DNA of 64,000 nucleotides. Source: Ascidia mentula (Eukaryota > Chordata > Ascidiacea > Phlebobranchia > Ascidiidae). Under the pieces are notes generated by a model. It saw only the letters and a list, made by a program, of their open reading frames with translations, was not told where the DNA came from and did not search any database. Each line of letters starts with the position of its first letter. The first letter of the stretch is position 1. The DNA lies in assembly GCA_947561715.1 (NCBI GenBank), contig OX387203.1, forward strand, positions 11,470,001 to 11,534,000, in the 5' to 3' direction. Shown here one piece after another: positions 1-9,043 of the stretch. The position numbers and the translations under genes were made by a program.

Positions 1-92
1 AAGAAATCGCCACGGCGGGGAAACGAGTTTTACCTGGAGTTGTTGCCGGAGTGACGAAAGAATATCAAGAAACGGCAATCAATCCTCAATAA
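1..92 (+). pseudogene. 3'-terminal exon tail of the degraded downstream gene (copy a)
   Basis: A frame beginning upstream of the window stays open to a TAA at 90-92 and ends in KEYQETAINPQ. In the complete copy this frame runs 42 codons from just after a 3' splice site. A competing frame through the same exon stops early at the position equivalent to 4276-4278, so this stretch may be translated C-terminus or 3' UTR. It overlaps an AATAAA at 88-93. Confidence 0.35.
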
Positions 93-200
93 AGCCCACC
101 ACGTCCCAGAGTACATAGTTTCCTCGAACAGTGCACTTCAAGTTACTCCGTACTTCCACTGCGCTTGCCACTGTATTTTTATTTGTGTGTTGTTATTTTC

Positions 201-206
201 AATAAA
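201..206 (+). promoter_or_regulatory. Probable poly(A) signal AATAAA of the T-encoded transcript (copy a)
   Basis: AATAAA lies about 110 bp after the last stop codon of the T gene set and is preceded by a GT/T-rich stretch. The same hexamer is at 4485-4490 in the next copy and at the same offset in every later copy. The role is inferred from position only. Confidence 0.45.
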
Positions 207-475
207 ATAGTATGTTAATTTAAGTCGTGTTACGTGCGAGACGGTGAAGTAGCGAGTTTGATGAGGTCATATTTTGAAAGCAGCCAGGCAATATCATTAT
301 GTTCGGTAAACGCACGCCGAAAGCTCGCTCGGCCAAGCTTGGATTTGTTCAATTGTAGAACATACGCCGAACATATATCCAACATTTAAGTACGGTGAAC
401 ATGCGTCGCCCAAGCTTGATGCCAAACGTATCTTGACATAAAGTGACAAGGGCCGTGCCTAAATTTATGACTGGG

Positions 476-1303
476 AAAGCTTGTACTGCTAAAAAATATT
501 TTTTATCGAAAAGTCATATACTGCAAAATGGACAAGTGCTGAAATCTCATAGTTACATACGTTGTGCAACCGCAAAAGCAATACTGGAGTATCAGCGTTT
601 TCCACTGTATAATAAAGCTTGTACCGCAAAAAAATATTTTTTATCGAAAAGTCATATACTGCAAAATGGACAAGTGCTGAAATCTCATAGTTACATACGT
701 TGTGCAACCGCAAAAGCAATACTGGAGTATCAACGTTTTCACTGTATAATAAAGCTTGTACTGCAAAAAAATTTTTTTTGCCGAAAAGTCATACACTGCA
801 AAATGGACAAGTGCTGAAATCTCATAGTTACATACGTTGTGCAACCGCAAAAGCAATACTGGAGTATCAGCGTTTTCCACTGTATAATAAAGCTTGTACT
901 GCAAAAAAATATTTTTTATCGAAAGGTCATATACTGCAAAATGGACAAGTGCTGAAATCGCATAGTTACATACTTTGTGCAACCGCAAAAGCAATACTGG
1001 AGTATCAGCGTTTTCCACTGTATAATAAAGCTTGTACTGCAAAAAAATATTTTTCATCGAAAAGTCATATACTGCAAAATGGACAAGTGCTGAAATCGCA
1101 TAGTTACATACGTTGTGCAACCGCAAAAGCAATACTGGAGTATCAGCGTTTTCCACTGTATAATAAAGCTTGTACTGCAAAAAATTATTTTTCTTCGAAA
1201 AGTCATACACTGCAAAATGGACAAGTGCTGAAATCTCATAGTTACATACGTTGTGAAGCTGAAAAACAATACTGGAGTATCAGCGTTTTCCACTGTATAA
1301 TAA
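476..1303. repeat. Satellite block S1: six 138-bp monomers plus 2-bp TSD
   Basis: Monomers start at 476, 614, 751, 889, 1027 and 1165, each at AAAGCTTGTA. Lengths are 138, 137, 138, 138, 138 and 137 bp. The AA at 1302-1303 is the left TSD of the next transposon. Each monomer is individually marked. Number 1 has TACTGCTAAAA and number 2 has GTACCGC. Number 3 has a run of T followed by TGCCG. Number 4 has AAAGGTCATA and TACTTTGTGC, and number 5 has TTTTTCATCG. Number 6 has TTTTTCTTCG and a GAAGCTGAAAAAC replacement that is one base short. This exact hexamer recurs around most T copies, so it is the flanking type of the composite unit. No gene is supported. Confidence 0.95.
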
Positions 1304-1317
1304 CCCAGTCAAAAATT
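1304..1317. repeat. 5' terminal inverted repeat of T (copy b)
   Basis: CCCAGTCAAAAATT pairs with the complement of the 3' end at 4746-4759, with one mismatch at the ninth base. It is preceded by the AA TSD at 1302-1303. Position 1316 is T here, but the equivalent base is G in copies c (5600) and d (9884). Confidence 0.88.
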
Positions 1318-1323
1318 ATCTAC

Positions 1324-1470
1324 CCCTTTAGTATGGGCCTAGCTTGGTTTAAGCTCTGTTTAGTGCGTTTAAGCTTGACACGGCCAATCAGCACTTATTC
1401 GGACGTCAGCCAAACTTATACGTTCGGTTTACGAATGGTGCGCCGTGCTTAAGTTTGCATAATTTCCCCC
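1324..1470. promoter_or_regulatory. 5' subterminal motif cluster of T (probable transposase binding region)
   Basis: Short related motifs recur in both orientations: TAGCTTGGTTTAAGCTC, GCGTTTAAGCTTGAC, GCCAAACTTATACGTTCGG, TTCGGTTTACGAATGG and GTGCTTAAGTTTGC. They resemble motifs at the other end of T (GGCCAAGCTTGG, CCCAAGCTTGATGCC, GCCAAACGTATC, TTCGGTAAACGC). Clusters of short direct and inverted subterminal repeats are a hallmark of CACTA-type elements, where the transposon's DNA-binding protein binds. The binding role here is inferred. A promoter for the + strand gene may also lie here, but no TATA or initiator is clear enough to call. Confidence 0.55.
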
Positions 1471-1980
1471 TGCGCAAAATAATTTTGAAGTGTAATACGG
1501 TGCTTGAAGGTGAGTTTCGTCGGCGGGAGTTTTTCTGTGTATACCTGTGTCACACATATCATATTGTTTTGTCATAAGGTGGGCATAGAAGCATGAAGTT
1601 GATTTTATTTTATTTTGAGGTAGTTTGGTTGTACCTCTCTTGGTGAGTTCTGCCGTGGGGTTGTGACACCTGCAGTTTTGGAGAGCAAATTATTGTCAGT
1701 GATTTTTACCATAATATTTGTTGATTTTGCGAGCTAACTAAAATGTTTGTTTTTTTAAATATTACAAAGCGAAGCTGATGCGTTGATTCGTCATGGTTGG
1801 ATGAACAACAAGCAGGCAGGGCAGGCTAGGAGGCTTGGCTTTCTCCTAACCCTAACTGCGTAATGAGTTTGTTCTAATGACTTGACGGCGGGAAACCTTG
1901 TCTAAATTGACAGGTGGTTTACGACAGCAGTTGTTTTATGTCAGGTATTTCTGTTTAATATACTTGCGACTCAAATTTTG
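1471..1980 (+). other. T leader region with no recognisable coding sequence
   Basis: No homologous reading frame was seen in these 510 bp. Two good splice-donor matches are present, AAG-GTGAGT (GT at 1510) and TTG-GTGAGT (GT at 1643), so a non-coding first exon is possible. CCTAACCCTAAC near 1848 resembles a short telomere motif but is isolated. This interval should contain the catalytic N-terminal transposase exons in an autonomous relative; they are missing here. Confidence 0.5.
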
Positions 1981-3043
1981 ATCAAGGGTGAATACTTTGC
2001 CAATCGGGTTTGCAAGTTGGGAATAAATGCTGCAAATCGAACAGATGCAGATTTTTTCCATCATGTTGATGGCAAACACCATGTTCGCACCTAAGTGCTT
2101 GCTGCTTTTAATGCGGAACTGTTAGGTGGATTTGTCCTGGATTAAACGCATCTTGCATGTTTGGGTGTAATGCGTCGATTGTTAATCTGGTGGAGGGGTA
2201 GACCACGCCAGTTGCAAGTTCAGCTTTCTTCAACTGTTGTCATGTTAACGTCACCACAACCTTACAAAATATAAGGAAGTGGTGGTGCTGTTAAAAGATA
2301 AAAATTTGCTGTGCCATAAACGTATTGTCATTTTCTGCATTTTTCTTTAGCTATGAGAAGTTTGTTGTCGCCAAACATTAACACACATGAGTTTTCGTTA
2401 TGTGTCCAAATGCTAAAAGACTTTGTTAGCAAATCTTCACATATTTATGGTAAAGCATTTGTCAGTTACAATGTTCATTGTTTGATCCACTTGTGTAATG
2501 ATTATGAAAAACATGGTTCATTGGAAAACATTGGCTGTTTTCAATTTGAAAATTACTTGGGTTGTTTGAAAAAAAGTTTGAAATCTGGCTACAAACCTAT
2601 GCAACAAATTGCAAGATTTGCATTTTATGAAAACCAAACTTCCCATTATATGTTTCCTATTTCCATATGATATCCCCTCGCAAAACTGTCAAAGCAATAG
2701 TGCAAATTAACCAAATAGTAAATTTCCCTCCAAGTGTTCCTTTCACACACAATAACAAGGTTTGTGGATTGGCCAATAGCAATTTTACAACAAAAATCAG
2801 CGACTCGACCATTTCACAAAGCAATGATATTTATCGACTTTGTGACATTTACACTATTGATTCTTGGTTGCATATTGTCGTTCAAAAACAATTGTCGTCT
2901 TTTCAAAAAACCTTGTCAACTTAAAACATGTCGGAATTTACAAAGTGTGTGGTTTTTATGGGGATAATGATCAAATTAGAAGGTGCATTCTGTTGCCATA
3001 TAAAGGACATTTTGTTGCCATTAATTTGCTTGATGCCACATGA
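1981..3043 (+). pseudogene. Decayed metazoan CACTA/EnSpm-like transposase, C-terminal half (reference copy)
   Basis: The family is the metazoan transposase-domain protein related to Tnp2, whose intact members catalyse cut-and-paste transposition. One frame from 1981 gives KGEYFANRV, NRTDADFF, then LLGGFVLD-stop-THLACLGVMRRLL. This matches the family order GEYxxNRV, RTDxxF, DxMHLxCLGVM. TAA codons at 2092-2094 and 2143-2145 break it. After a 3' splice site (TTTCTTTAG, exon from 2351), the frame 2353-2670 reads MRSLLSP, FVSKSSHIYG, YNVHCLIHLCND, FQFENYLGCLKK, MQQIARFAF, again in family order. A shifted frame near 2939-3043 gives VCGFYGDNDQIRRC, ILLPYKGHFVAINLLDAT and a stop, the usual C-terminal end. 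About 60 family residues between the CLGVM block and MRSLLSP (the WKATEFR-type segment) are missing. Stops, frame changes and the internal gap mean no active enzyme. Family recognition is from memory of motifs. Confidence 0.72.
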
Positions 3044-3075
3044 TATATCTGCATGTATGTTTGTTTCTTCCACAG

Positions 3076-3141
3076 TACATTAGAATGAAAAATTTTGTTT
3101 GTATAAAATCCCCAAAGGCTGGATGGTCGGCACCAATGCAT
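3076..3141 (+). other. Candidate small exon between the two T pseudogenes (copy b)
   Basis: A pyrimidine-rich acceptor (TTTCTTCCACAG, ending 3075) and a consensus donor GTAAGT (3142-3147) bound a 66-bp open stretch of 22 codons, including MKNFVCIKSPKAGWSAPMH. It may be the first coding exon of the downstream gene, with ATG at 3085. I recognise no domain in it. A second donor-like GTAAGT lies near 3249. Confidence 0.35.
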
Positions 3142-3309
3142 GTAAGTGGACACCCATCAATTTGGATGTATAAAGATTCTTGAAAAATGAAATTTCTGTG
3201 GATGCAGCTTGGCAGACGTGTCCTTCCACCATTCTTTGTGAAGGGAGTAAGTTGTGTATTTGTGCCAAATAATTGTGCATTTTTGTTTCATGCACTTTGT
3301 TCTTTTCAG

Positions 3310-4278
3310 GCACAAATGCCCGTTGTTTGAAAAGAAAATGTAGATCTGCTGATCTGGAAAGGGACATTCTAATGAGCGAATCCACTGAAAGCAGTTCTTC
3401 TTCCACGATACCTCTCTTGCAAAAAAAGGTGTCCATAAACCTTGTGCTGATTTTTATGCATAAAACCGGCACATATTATTCATCTAGTTTTTTAATTGAC
3501 TGGGGACCTTTGCTTGTGCATTTGCTTATTTTAGTTTACTTTCAACAGGTTCTTGCCACCCAAGCAGCAAAAACAATGTCACAATGACAGGAGCATGAAC
3601 TGTCTGAAAACATTGGCATCCTTATCGACAAAACAATAAAGGTGAAGGAAGAAATGCGGAGGATTGGTGACCGAATTCAGAGAATGGAAACTCTGACAGA
3701 AAAAAAACACATGTGTGGCAGAAAAGTTTTTGCCGCAATCAGCTGTCAACGAAGAACATCTGATGGCTCTACTTACTAAACCAAATGTGAGCTTTCTTTT
3801 TACCTAATGCACTGAGGCTTTTGTCTCCATGCTTTACACTGTAAATGACATCTGCTATACATTTCAATCATTTTGTATGTTGATACTTTTCAAAGGGACA
3901 AAGTAAAACTTGCCCAAGTGATGGACATGGACCAACTTCGTGGCACCTTCCGGAATTCTGTAAAGCTGTTTATGACAAAACACCTGGCTCTTCAATTTTG
4001 TTTTGGCGCAGGAAAACAAAAATCCCATTCAAATCACATCCTCTGTTGGCATTTATGTTGGGTGAGTCAAATTGCTTTGGAAATCTCACAAGACACGCCA
4101 CACTGCGGGCCTCATTGTAAAGCCTTCCGATTGTGAAGTTGTCACAACTTTCACATATTTAATTCCCACATGTCAAATATTTAATTTCTGTGCACGATAG
4201 AATGTTACCAAAATTTTAACTAAATCATATGTTTTATGTTCTGCAGACGCATTGAAAGATGGAAGACGCAGGCAGTGA
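3310..4278 (+). pseudogene. Decayed DUF4806-like multi-exon gene (reference copy)
   Basis: Splice-bounded blocks can be read in order. 3310-3428 (after TTCTTTTCAG, before GTGTCC) encodes CLKRKCRSADLERD and a serine-rich stretch. 3549-3786 (after TTTCAACAG, before GTGAGC) encodes VLATQAAKTMSQ, a TGA at 3585-3587, then a charged probable coiled coil (IKVKEEMRRIGDRIQRME). A frame change follows, then FLPQSAVNEEHLMALL. 3896-4061 (after TTTTCAAAG, before GTGAGT) encodes FRNSVKLFMTKHLALQFCFG. Another frame change follows, then IPFKSHPLLAFML. 4247-4278 (after TTCTGCAG) ends ALKDGRRRQ-stop. The order linker, coiled coil, FPxxxxEEL, then LMTxxLAxxxNWxGxxGKxxF-like is that of DUF4806 proteins, whose function is unknown to me. 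At least one stop and two frame changes make it non-functional. A competing frame in the last exon runs to a TAA at 4374-4376. Confidence 0.55.
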
Positions 4279-4484
4279 AATACCAAGAAATCGCCACGGC
4301 GGGGAAACGAGTTTTACCTGGAGTTGTTGCCGGAGTGACGAAAGAATATCAAGAAACGGCAATCAATCCTCAATAAAGCCCACCACGTCCCAGAGTACAT
4401 AGTTTCCTCGAACAGTGCACTTCAAGTTACTCCGTACTTCCACTGCGCTTGCCACTGTATTTTTATTTGTGTGTTGTTATTTTC

Positions 4485-4490
4485 AATAAA
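4485..4490 (+). promoter_or_regulatory. Probable poly(A) signal AATAAA (copy b)
   Basis: It stands about 110 bp after the last in-frame stop and before the 3' subterminal region, so a transcript of the T genes would end inside T. An earlier AATAAA overlaps the terminal codon at 4372-4377. Confidence 0.45.
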
Positions 4491-4584
4491 ATAGTATGTT
4501 AATTTAAGTCGTGTTACGTGCGAGACGGTGAAGTAGCGAGTTTGATGAGGTCATATTTTGAAAGCAGCCAGGCAATATCATTAT

Positions 4585-4752
4585 GTTCGGTAAACGCACG
4601 CCGAAAGCTCGCTCGGCCAAGCTTGGATTTGTTCAATTGTAGAACATACGCCGAACATATATCCAACATTTAAGTACGGTGAACATGCGTCGCCCAAGCT
4701 TGATGCCAAACGTATCTTGACATAAAGTGACAAGGGCCGTGCCTAAATTTAT
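4585..4752. promoter_or_regulatory. 3' subterminal motif cluster of T (copy b)
   Basis: It carries TTCGGTAAACGCACGCCG, GGCCAAGCTTGG, ACGCCGAACATA, ACGGTGAACATGCGTCG, CCCAAGCTTGATGCC and GCCAAACGTATCTTG. These are related to the 5' subterminal motifs and partly inverted relative to them. The shared cores are AAGCTTG, CCAAAC and TTCGG. Confidence 0.55.
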
Positions 4753-4759
4753 GACTGGG
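4746..4759. repeat. 3' terminal inverted repeat of T (copy b)
   Basis: AATTTATGACTGGG is the inverted partner of 1304-1317 with one mismatch. It is followed by the right AA TSD at 4760-4761 and then AGCTTGTACTGC of the satellite. Confidence 0.88.
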
Positions 4760-5587
4760 AAAGCTTGTACTGCTAAAAAATATTTTTTATCGAAAAGTCA
4801 TATACTGCAAAATGGACAAGTGCTGAAATCTCATAGTTACATACGTTGTGCAACCGCAAAAGCAATACTGGAGTATCAGCGTTTTCCACTGTATAATAAA
4901 GCTTGTACCGCAAAAAAATATTTTTTATCGAAAAGTCATATACTGCAAAATGGACAAGTGCTGAAATCTCATAGTTACATACGTTGTGCAACCGCAAAAG
5001 CAATACTGGAGTATCAACGTTTTCACTGTATAATAAAGCTTGTACTGCAAAAAAATTTTTTTTGCCGAAAAGTCATACACTGCAAAATGGACAAGTGCTG
5101 AAATCTCATAGTTACATACGTTGTGCAACCGCAAAAGCAATACTGGAGTATCAGCGTTTTCCACTGTATAATAAAGCTTGTACTGCAAAAAAATATTTTT
5201 TATCGAAAGGTCATATACTGCAAAATGGACAAGTGCTGAAATCGCATAGTTACATACTTTGTGCAACCGCAAAAGCAATACTGGAGTATCAGCGTTTTCC
5301 ACTGTATAATAAAGCTTGTACTGCAAAAAAATATTTTTCATCGAAAAGTCATATACTGCAAAATGGACAAGTGCTGGAATCGCATAGTTACATACGTTGT
5401 GCAACCGCAAAAGCAATACTGGAGTATCAGCGTTTTCCACTGTATAATAAAGCTTGTACTGCAAAAAATTATTTTTCTTCGAAAAGTCATACACTGCAAA
5501 ATGGACAAGTGCTGAAATCTCATAGTTACATACGTTGTGAAGCTGAAAAACAATACTGGAGTATCAGCGTTTTCCACTGTATAATAA
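4760..5587. repeat. Satellite block S2: six monomers plus TSD
   Basis: Same six marked monomers in the same order as S1. One substitution is visible: G at 5377 in the fifth monomer, giving GTGCTGGAATCG. That base is A in every other hexamer block I read, so this is a private mutation of this unit. Confidence 0.95.
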
Positions 5588-6264
5588 CCCAGTCAAAAAG
5601 TATCTACCCCTTTAGTATGGGCCTAGCTTGGTTTAAGCTCTGTTTAGTGCGTTTAAGCTTGACACGGCCAATCAGCACTTATTCGGACGTCAGCCAAACT
5701 TATACGTTCGGTTTACGAATGGTGCGCCGTGCTTAAGTTTGCATAATTTCCCCCTGCGCAAAATAATTTTGAAGTGTAATACGGTGCTTGAAGGTGAGTT
5801 TCGTCGGCGGGAGTTTTTCTGTGTATACCTGTGTCACACATATCATATTGTTTTGTCATAAGGTGGGCATAGAAGCATGAAGTTGATTTTATTTTATTTT
5901 GAGGTAGTTTGGTTGTACCTCTCTTGGTGAGTTCTGCCGTGGGGTTGTGACACCTGCAGTTTTGGAGAGCAAATTATTGTCAGTGATTTTTACCATAATA
6001 TTTGTTGATTTTGCGAGCTAACTAAAATGTTTGTTTTTTTAAATATTACAAAGCGAAGCTGATGCGTTGATTCGTCATGGTTGGATGAACAACAAGCAGG
6101 CAGGGCAGGCTAGGAGGCTTGGCTTTCTCCTAACCCTAACTGCGTAATGAGTTTGTTCTAATGACTTGACGGCGGGAAACCTTGTCTAAATTGACAGGTG
6201 GTTTACGACAGCAGTTGTTTTATGTCAGGTATTTCTGTTTAATATACTTGCGACTCAAATTTTG

Positions 6265-7327
6265 ATCAAGGGTGAATACTTTGCCAATCGGGTTTGCAAG
6301 TTGGGAATAAATGCTGCAAATCGAACAGATGCAGATTTTTTCCATCATGTTGATGGCAAACACCATGTTCGCACCTAAGTGCTTGCTGCTTTTAATGCGG
6401 AACTGTTAGGTGGATTTGTCCTGGATTAAACGCATCTTGCATGTTTGGGTGTAATGCGTCGATTGTTAATCTGGTGGAGGGGTAGACCACGCCAGTTGCA
6501 AGTTCAGCTTTCTTCAACTGTTGTCATGTTAACGTCACCACAACCTTACAAAATATAAGGAAGTGGTGGTGCTGTTAAAAGATAAAAATTTGCTGTGCCA
6601 TAAACGTATTGTCATTTTCTGCATTTTTCTTTAGCTATGAGAAGTTTGTTGTCGCCAAACATTAACACACATGAGTTTTCGTTATGTGTCCAAATGCTAA
6701 AAGACTTTGTTAGCAAATCTTCACATATTTATGGTAAAGCATTTGTCAGTTACAATGTTCATTGTTTGATCCACTTGTGTAATGATTATGAAAAACATGG
6801 TTCATTGGAAAACATTGGCTGTTTTCAATTTGAAAATTACTTGGGTTGTTTGAAAAAAAGTTTGAAATCTGGCTACAAACCTATGCAACAAATTGCAAGA
6901 TTTGCATTTTATGAAAACCAAACTTCCCATTATATGTTTCCTATTTCCATATGATATCCCCTCGCAAAACTGTCAAAGCAATAGTGCAAATTAACCAAAT
7001 AGTAAATTTCCCTCCAAGTGTTCCTTTCACACACAATAACAAGGTTTGTGGATTGGCCAATAGCAATTTTACAACAAAAATCAGCGACTCGACCATTTCA
7101 CAAAGCAATGATATTTATCGACTTTGTGACATTTACACTATTGATTCTTGGTTGCATATTGTCGTTCAAAAACAATTGTCGTCTTTTCAAAAAACCTTGT
7201 CAACTTAAAACATGTCGGAATTTACAAAGTGTGTGGTTTTTATGGGGATAATGATCAAATTAGAAGGTGCATTCTGTTGCCATATAAAGGACATTTTGTT
7301 GCCATTAATTTGCTTGATGCCACATGA
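6265..7327 (+). pseudogene. Decayed transposase remnant (T copy c)
   Basis: Same lesions as the reference copy: stop codons at 6376-6378 and 6427-6429, the missing central segment before the acceptor ending at 6634, the open block MRSLLSP...FENYLG at 6637-6954, and the C-terminal LLPYKGHF block ending at 7327. Confidence 0.7.
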
Positions 7328-7593
7328 TATATCTGCATGTATGTTTGTTTCTTCCACAGTACATTAGAATGAAAAATTTTGTTTGTATAAAATCCCCAAA
7401 GGCTGGATGGTCGGCACCAATGCATGTAAGTGGACACCCATCAATTTGGATGTATAAAGATTCTTGAAAAATGAAATTTCTGTGGATGCAGCTTGGCAGA
7501 CGTGTCCTTCCACCATTCTTTGTGAAGGGAGTAAGTTGTGTATTTGTGCCAAATAATTGTGCATTTTTGTTTCATGCACTTTGTTCTTTTCAG

Positions 7594-8562
7594 GCACAAA
7601 TGCCCGTTGTTTGAAAAGAAAATGTAGATCTGCTGATCTGGAAAGGGACATTCTAATGAGCGAATCCACTGAAAGCAGTTCTTCTTCCACGATACCTCTC
7701 TTGCAAAAAAAGGTGTCCATAAACCTTGTGCTGATTTTTATGCATAAAACCGGCACATATTATTCATCTAGTTTTTTAATTGACTGGGGACCTTTGCTTG
7801 TGCATTTGCTTATTTTAGTTTACTTTCAACAGGTTCTTGCCACCCAAGCAGCAAAAACAATGTCACAATGACAGGAGCATGAACTGTCTGAAAACATTGG
7901 CATCCTTATCGACAAAACAATAAAGGTGAAGGAAGAAATGCGGAGGATTGGTGACCGAATTCAGAGAATGGAAACTCTGACAGAAAAAAAACACATGTGT
8001 GGCAGAAAAGTTTTTGCCGCAATCAGCTGTCAACGAAGAACATCTGATGGCTCTACTTACTAAACCAAATGTGAGCTTTCTTTTTACCTAATGCACTGAG
8101 GCTTTTGTCTCCATGCTTTACACTGTAAATGACATCTGCTATACATTTCAATCATTTTGTATGTTGATACTTTTCAAAGGGACAAAGTAAAACTTGCCCA
8201 AGTGATGGACATGGACCAACTTCGTGGCACCTTCCGGAATTCTGTAAAGCTGTTTATGACAAAACACCTGGCTCTTCAATTTTGTTTTGGCGCAGGAAAA
8301 CAAAAATCCCATTCAAATCACATCCTCTGTTGGCATTTATGTTGGGTGAGTCAAATTGCTTTGGAAATCTCACAAGACACGCCACACTGCGGGCCTCATT
8401 GTAAAGCCTTCCGATTGTGAAGTTGTCACAACTTTCACATATTTAATTCCCACATGTCAAATATTTAATTTCTGTGCACGATAGAATGTTACCAAAATTT
8501 TAACTAAATCATATGTTTTATGTTCTGCAGACGCATTGAAAGATGGAAGACGCAGGCAGTGA
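7594..8562 (+). pseudogene. Decayed DUF4806-like gene (T copy c)
   Basis: Exon blocks lie at 7594-7712, 7833-8070, 8180-8345 and 8531-8562. The internal TGA falls at 7869-7871, identical to the reference copy. Confidence 0.52.
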
Positions 8563-9043
8563 AATACCAAGAAATCGCCACGGCGGGGAAACGAGTTTTA
8601 CCTGGAGTTGTTGCCGGAGTGACGAAAGAATATCAAGAAACGGCAATCAATCCTCAATAAAGCCCACCACGTCCCAGAGTACATAGTTTCCTCGAACAGT
8701 GCACTTCAAGTTACTCCGTACTTCCACTGCGCTTGCCACTGTATTTTTATTTGTGTGTTGTTATTTTCAATAAAATAGTATGTTAATTTAAGTCGTGTTA
8801 CGTGCGAGACGGTGAAGTAGCGAGTTTGATGAGGTCATATTTTGAAAGCAGCCAGGCAATATCATTATGTTCGGTAAACGCACGCCGAAAGCTCGCTCGG
8901 CCAAGCTTGGATTTGTTCAATTGTAGAACATACGCCGAACATATATCCAACATTTAAGTACGGTGAACATGCGTCGCCCAAGCTTGATGCCAAACGTATC
9001 TTGACATAAAGTGACAAGGGCCGTGCCTAAATTTATGACTGGG

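Larger units (their letters stand above)
1..475 (+). mobile_element. T copy a: 3' fragment of the 3456-bp transposon (cut by window start)
   Basis: This is the last 475 bp of T. It holds the tail of the degraded downstream gene, two AATAAA sequences (88-93 and 201-206), the 3' subterminal motif region (about 301-468) and the 3' terminus TGACTGGG ending at 475. The satellite resumes immediately afterwards with AAAGCTTGTACTGC. Position 1 corresponds to position 4285 in the next unit, so the window starts 2981 bp into this copy. Confidence 0.93.
1304..4759 (+). mobile_element. T copy b: complete 3456-bp DNA transposon, CACTA/EnSpm-like (reference copy)
   Basis: The left end is CCCAGTCAAAAATT (1304-1317). 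The right end, read on the minus strand, is CCCAGTCATAAATT (4746-4759): 14-bp TIRs with one mismatch. Flanks are TATAAT-AA on the left and AA-AGCTTG on the right. Uninterrupted monomers read TATAATAAAGCTTG, so removing T and one AA restores the satellite exactly, which defines a 2-bp AA TSD. Contents in order: 5' subterminal motifs (about 1324-1470), a non-coding stretch with two GTGAGT donor-like sites (1510 and 1643), a decayed transposase (1981-3043), a decayed DUF4806-like gene (3310-4278), AATAAA (4485), and 3' subterminal motifs (about 4585-4752). The catalytic N-terminal half of a transposase is absent, so this is a non-autonomous derivative. Superfamily assignment rests on the protein remnant, not on the TIR, whose CCCAG start is not the usual CACTA/CACTG. 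Confidence 0.9.
5588..9043 (+). mobile_element. T copy c: complete 3456-bp transposon
   Basis: Both termini and the AA TSD are intact. G at 5600 (T in copy b) just inside the TIR is shared only with copy d, so c and d are closest relatives. Reading frames inside match copy b residue for residue. Confidence 0.9.

Noticed and set aside
443..817. Frame running from the T 3' end into the satellite (MTRAVPKFMTGKA...) as a small gene
   Set aside because: It starts with a non-ATG codon in the sequence beside the T terminus, and the rest is satellite translation.
1848..1859. CCTAACCCTAAC as an interstitial telomere
   Set aside because: Less than two repeat units, in the middle of T and present once per copy.
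3080..3472. Minus-strand 130-codon frame across the T gene region
   Set aside because: It overlaps + strand exon-like blocks bounded by splice sites. No recognisable domain was seen on the minus strand.
3734..3967. Short open frames between the recognised blocks as separate genes
   Set aside because: They are exon or intron fragments of the decayed T genes, without independent starts or domains.
1304..4759. Helitron or LTR element identity for T
   Set aside because: Inverted termini with a 2-bp target duplication and a Tnp2-type transposase remnant exclude both; no LTRs and no reverse transcriptase motifs are present.
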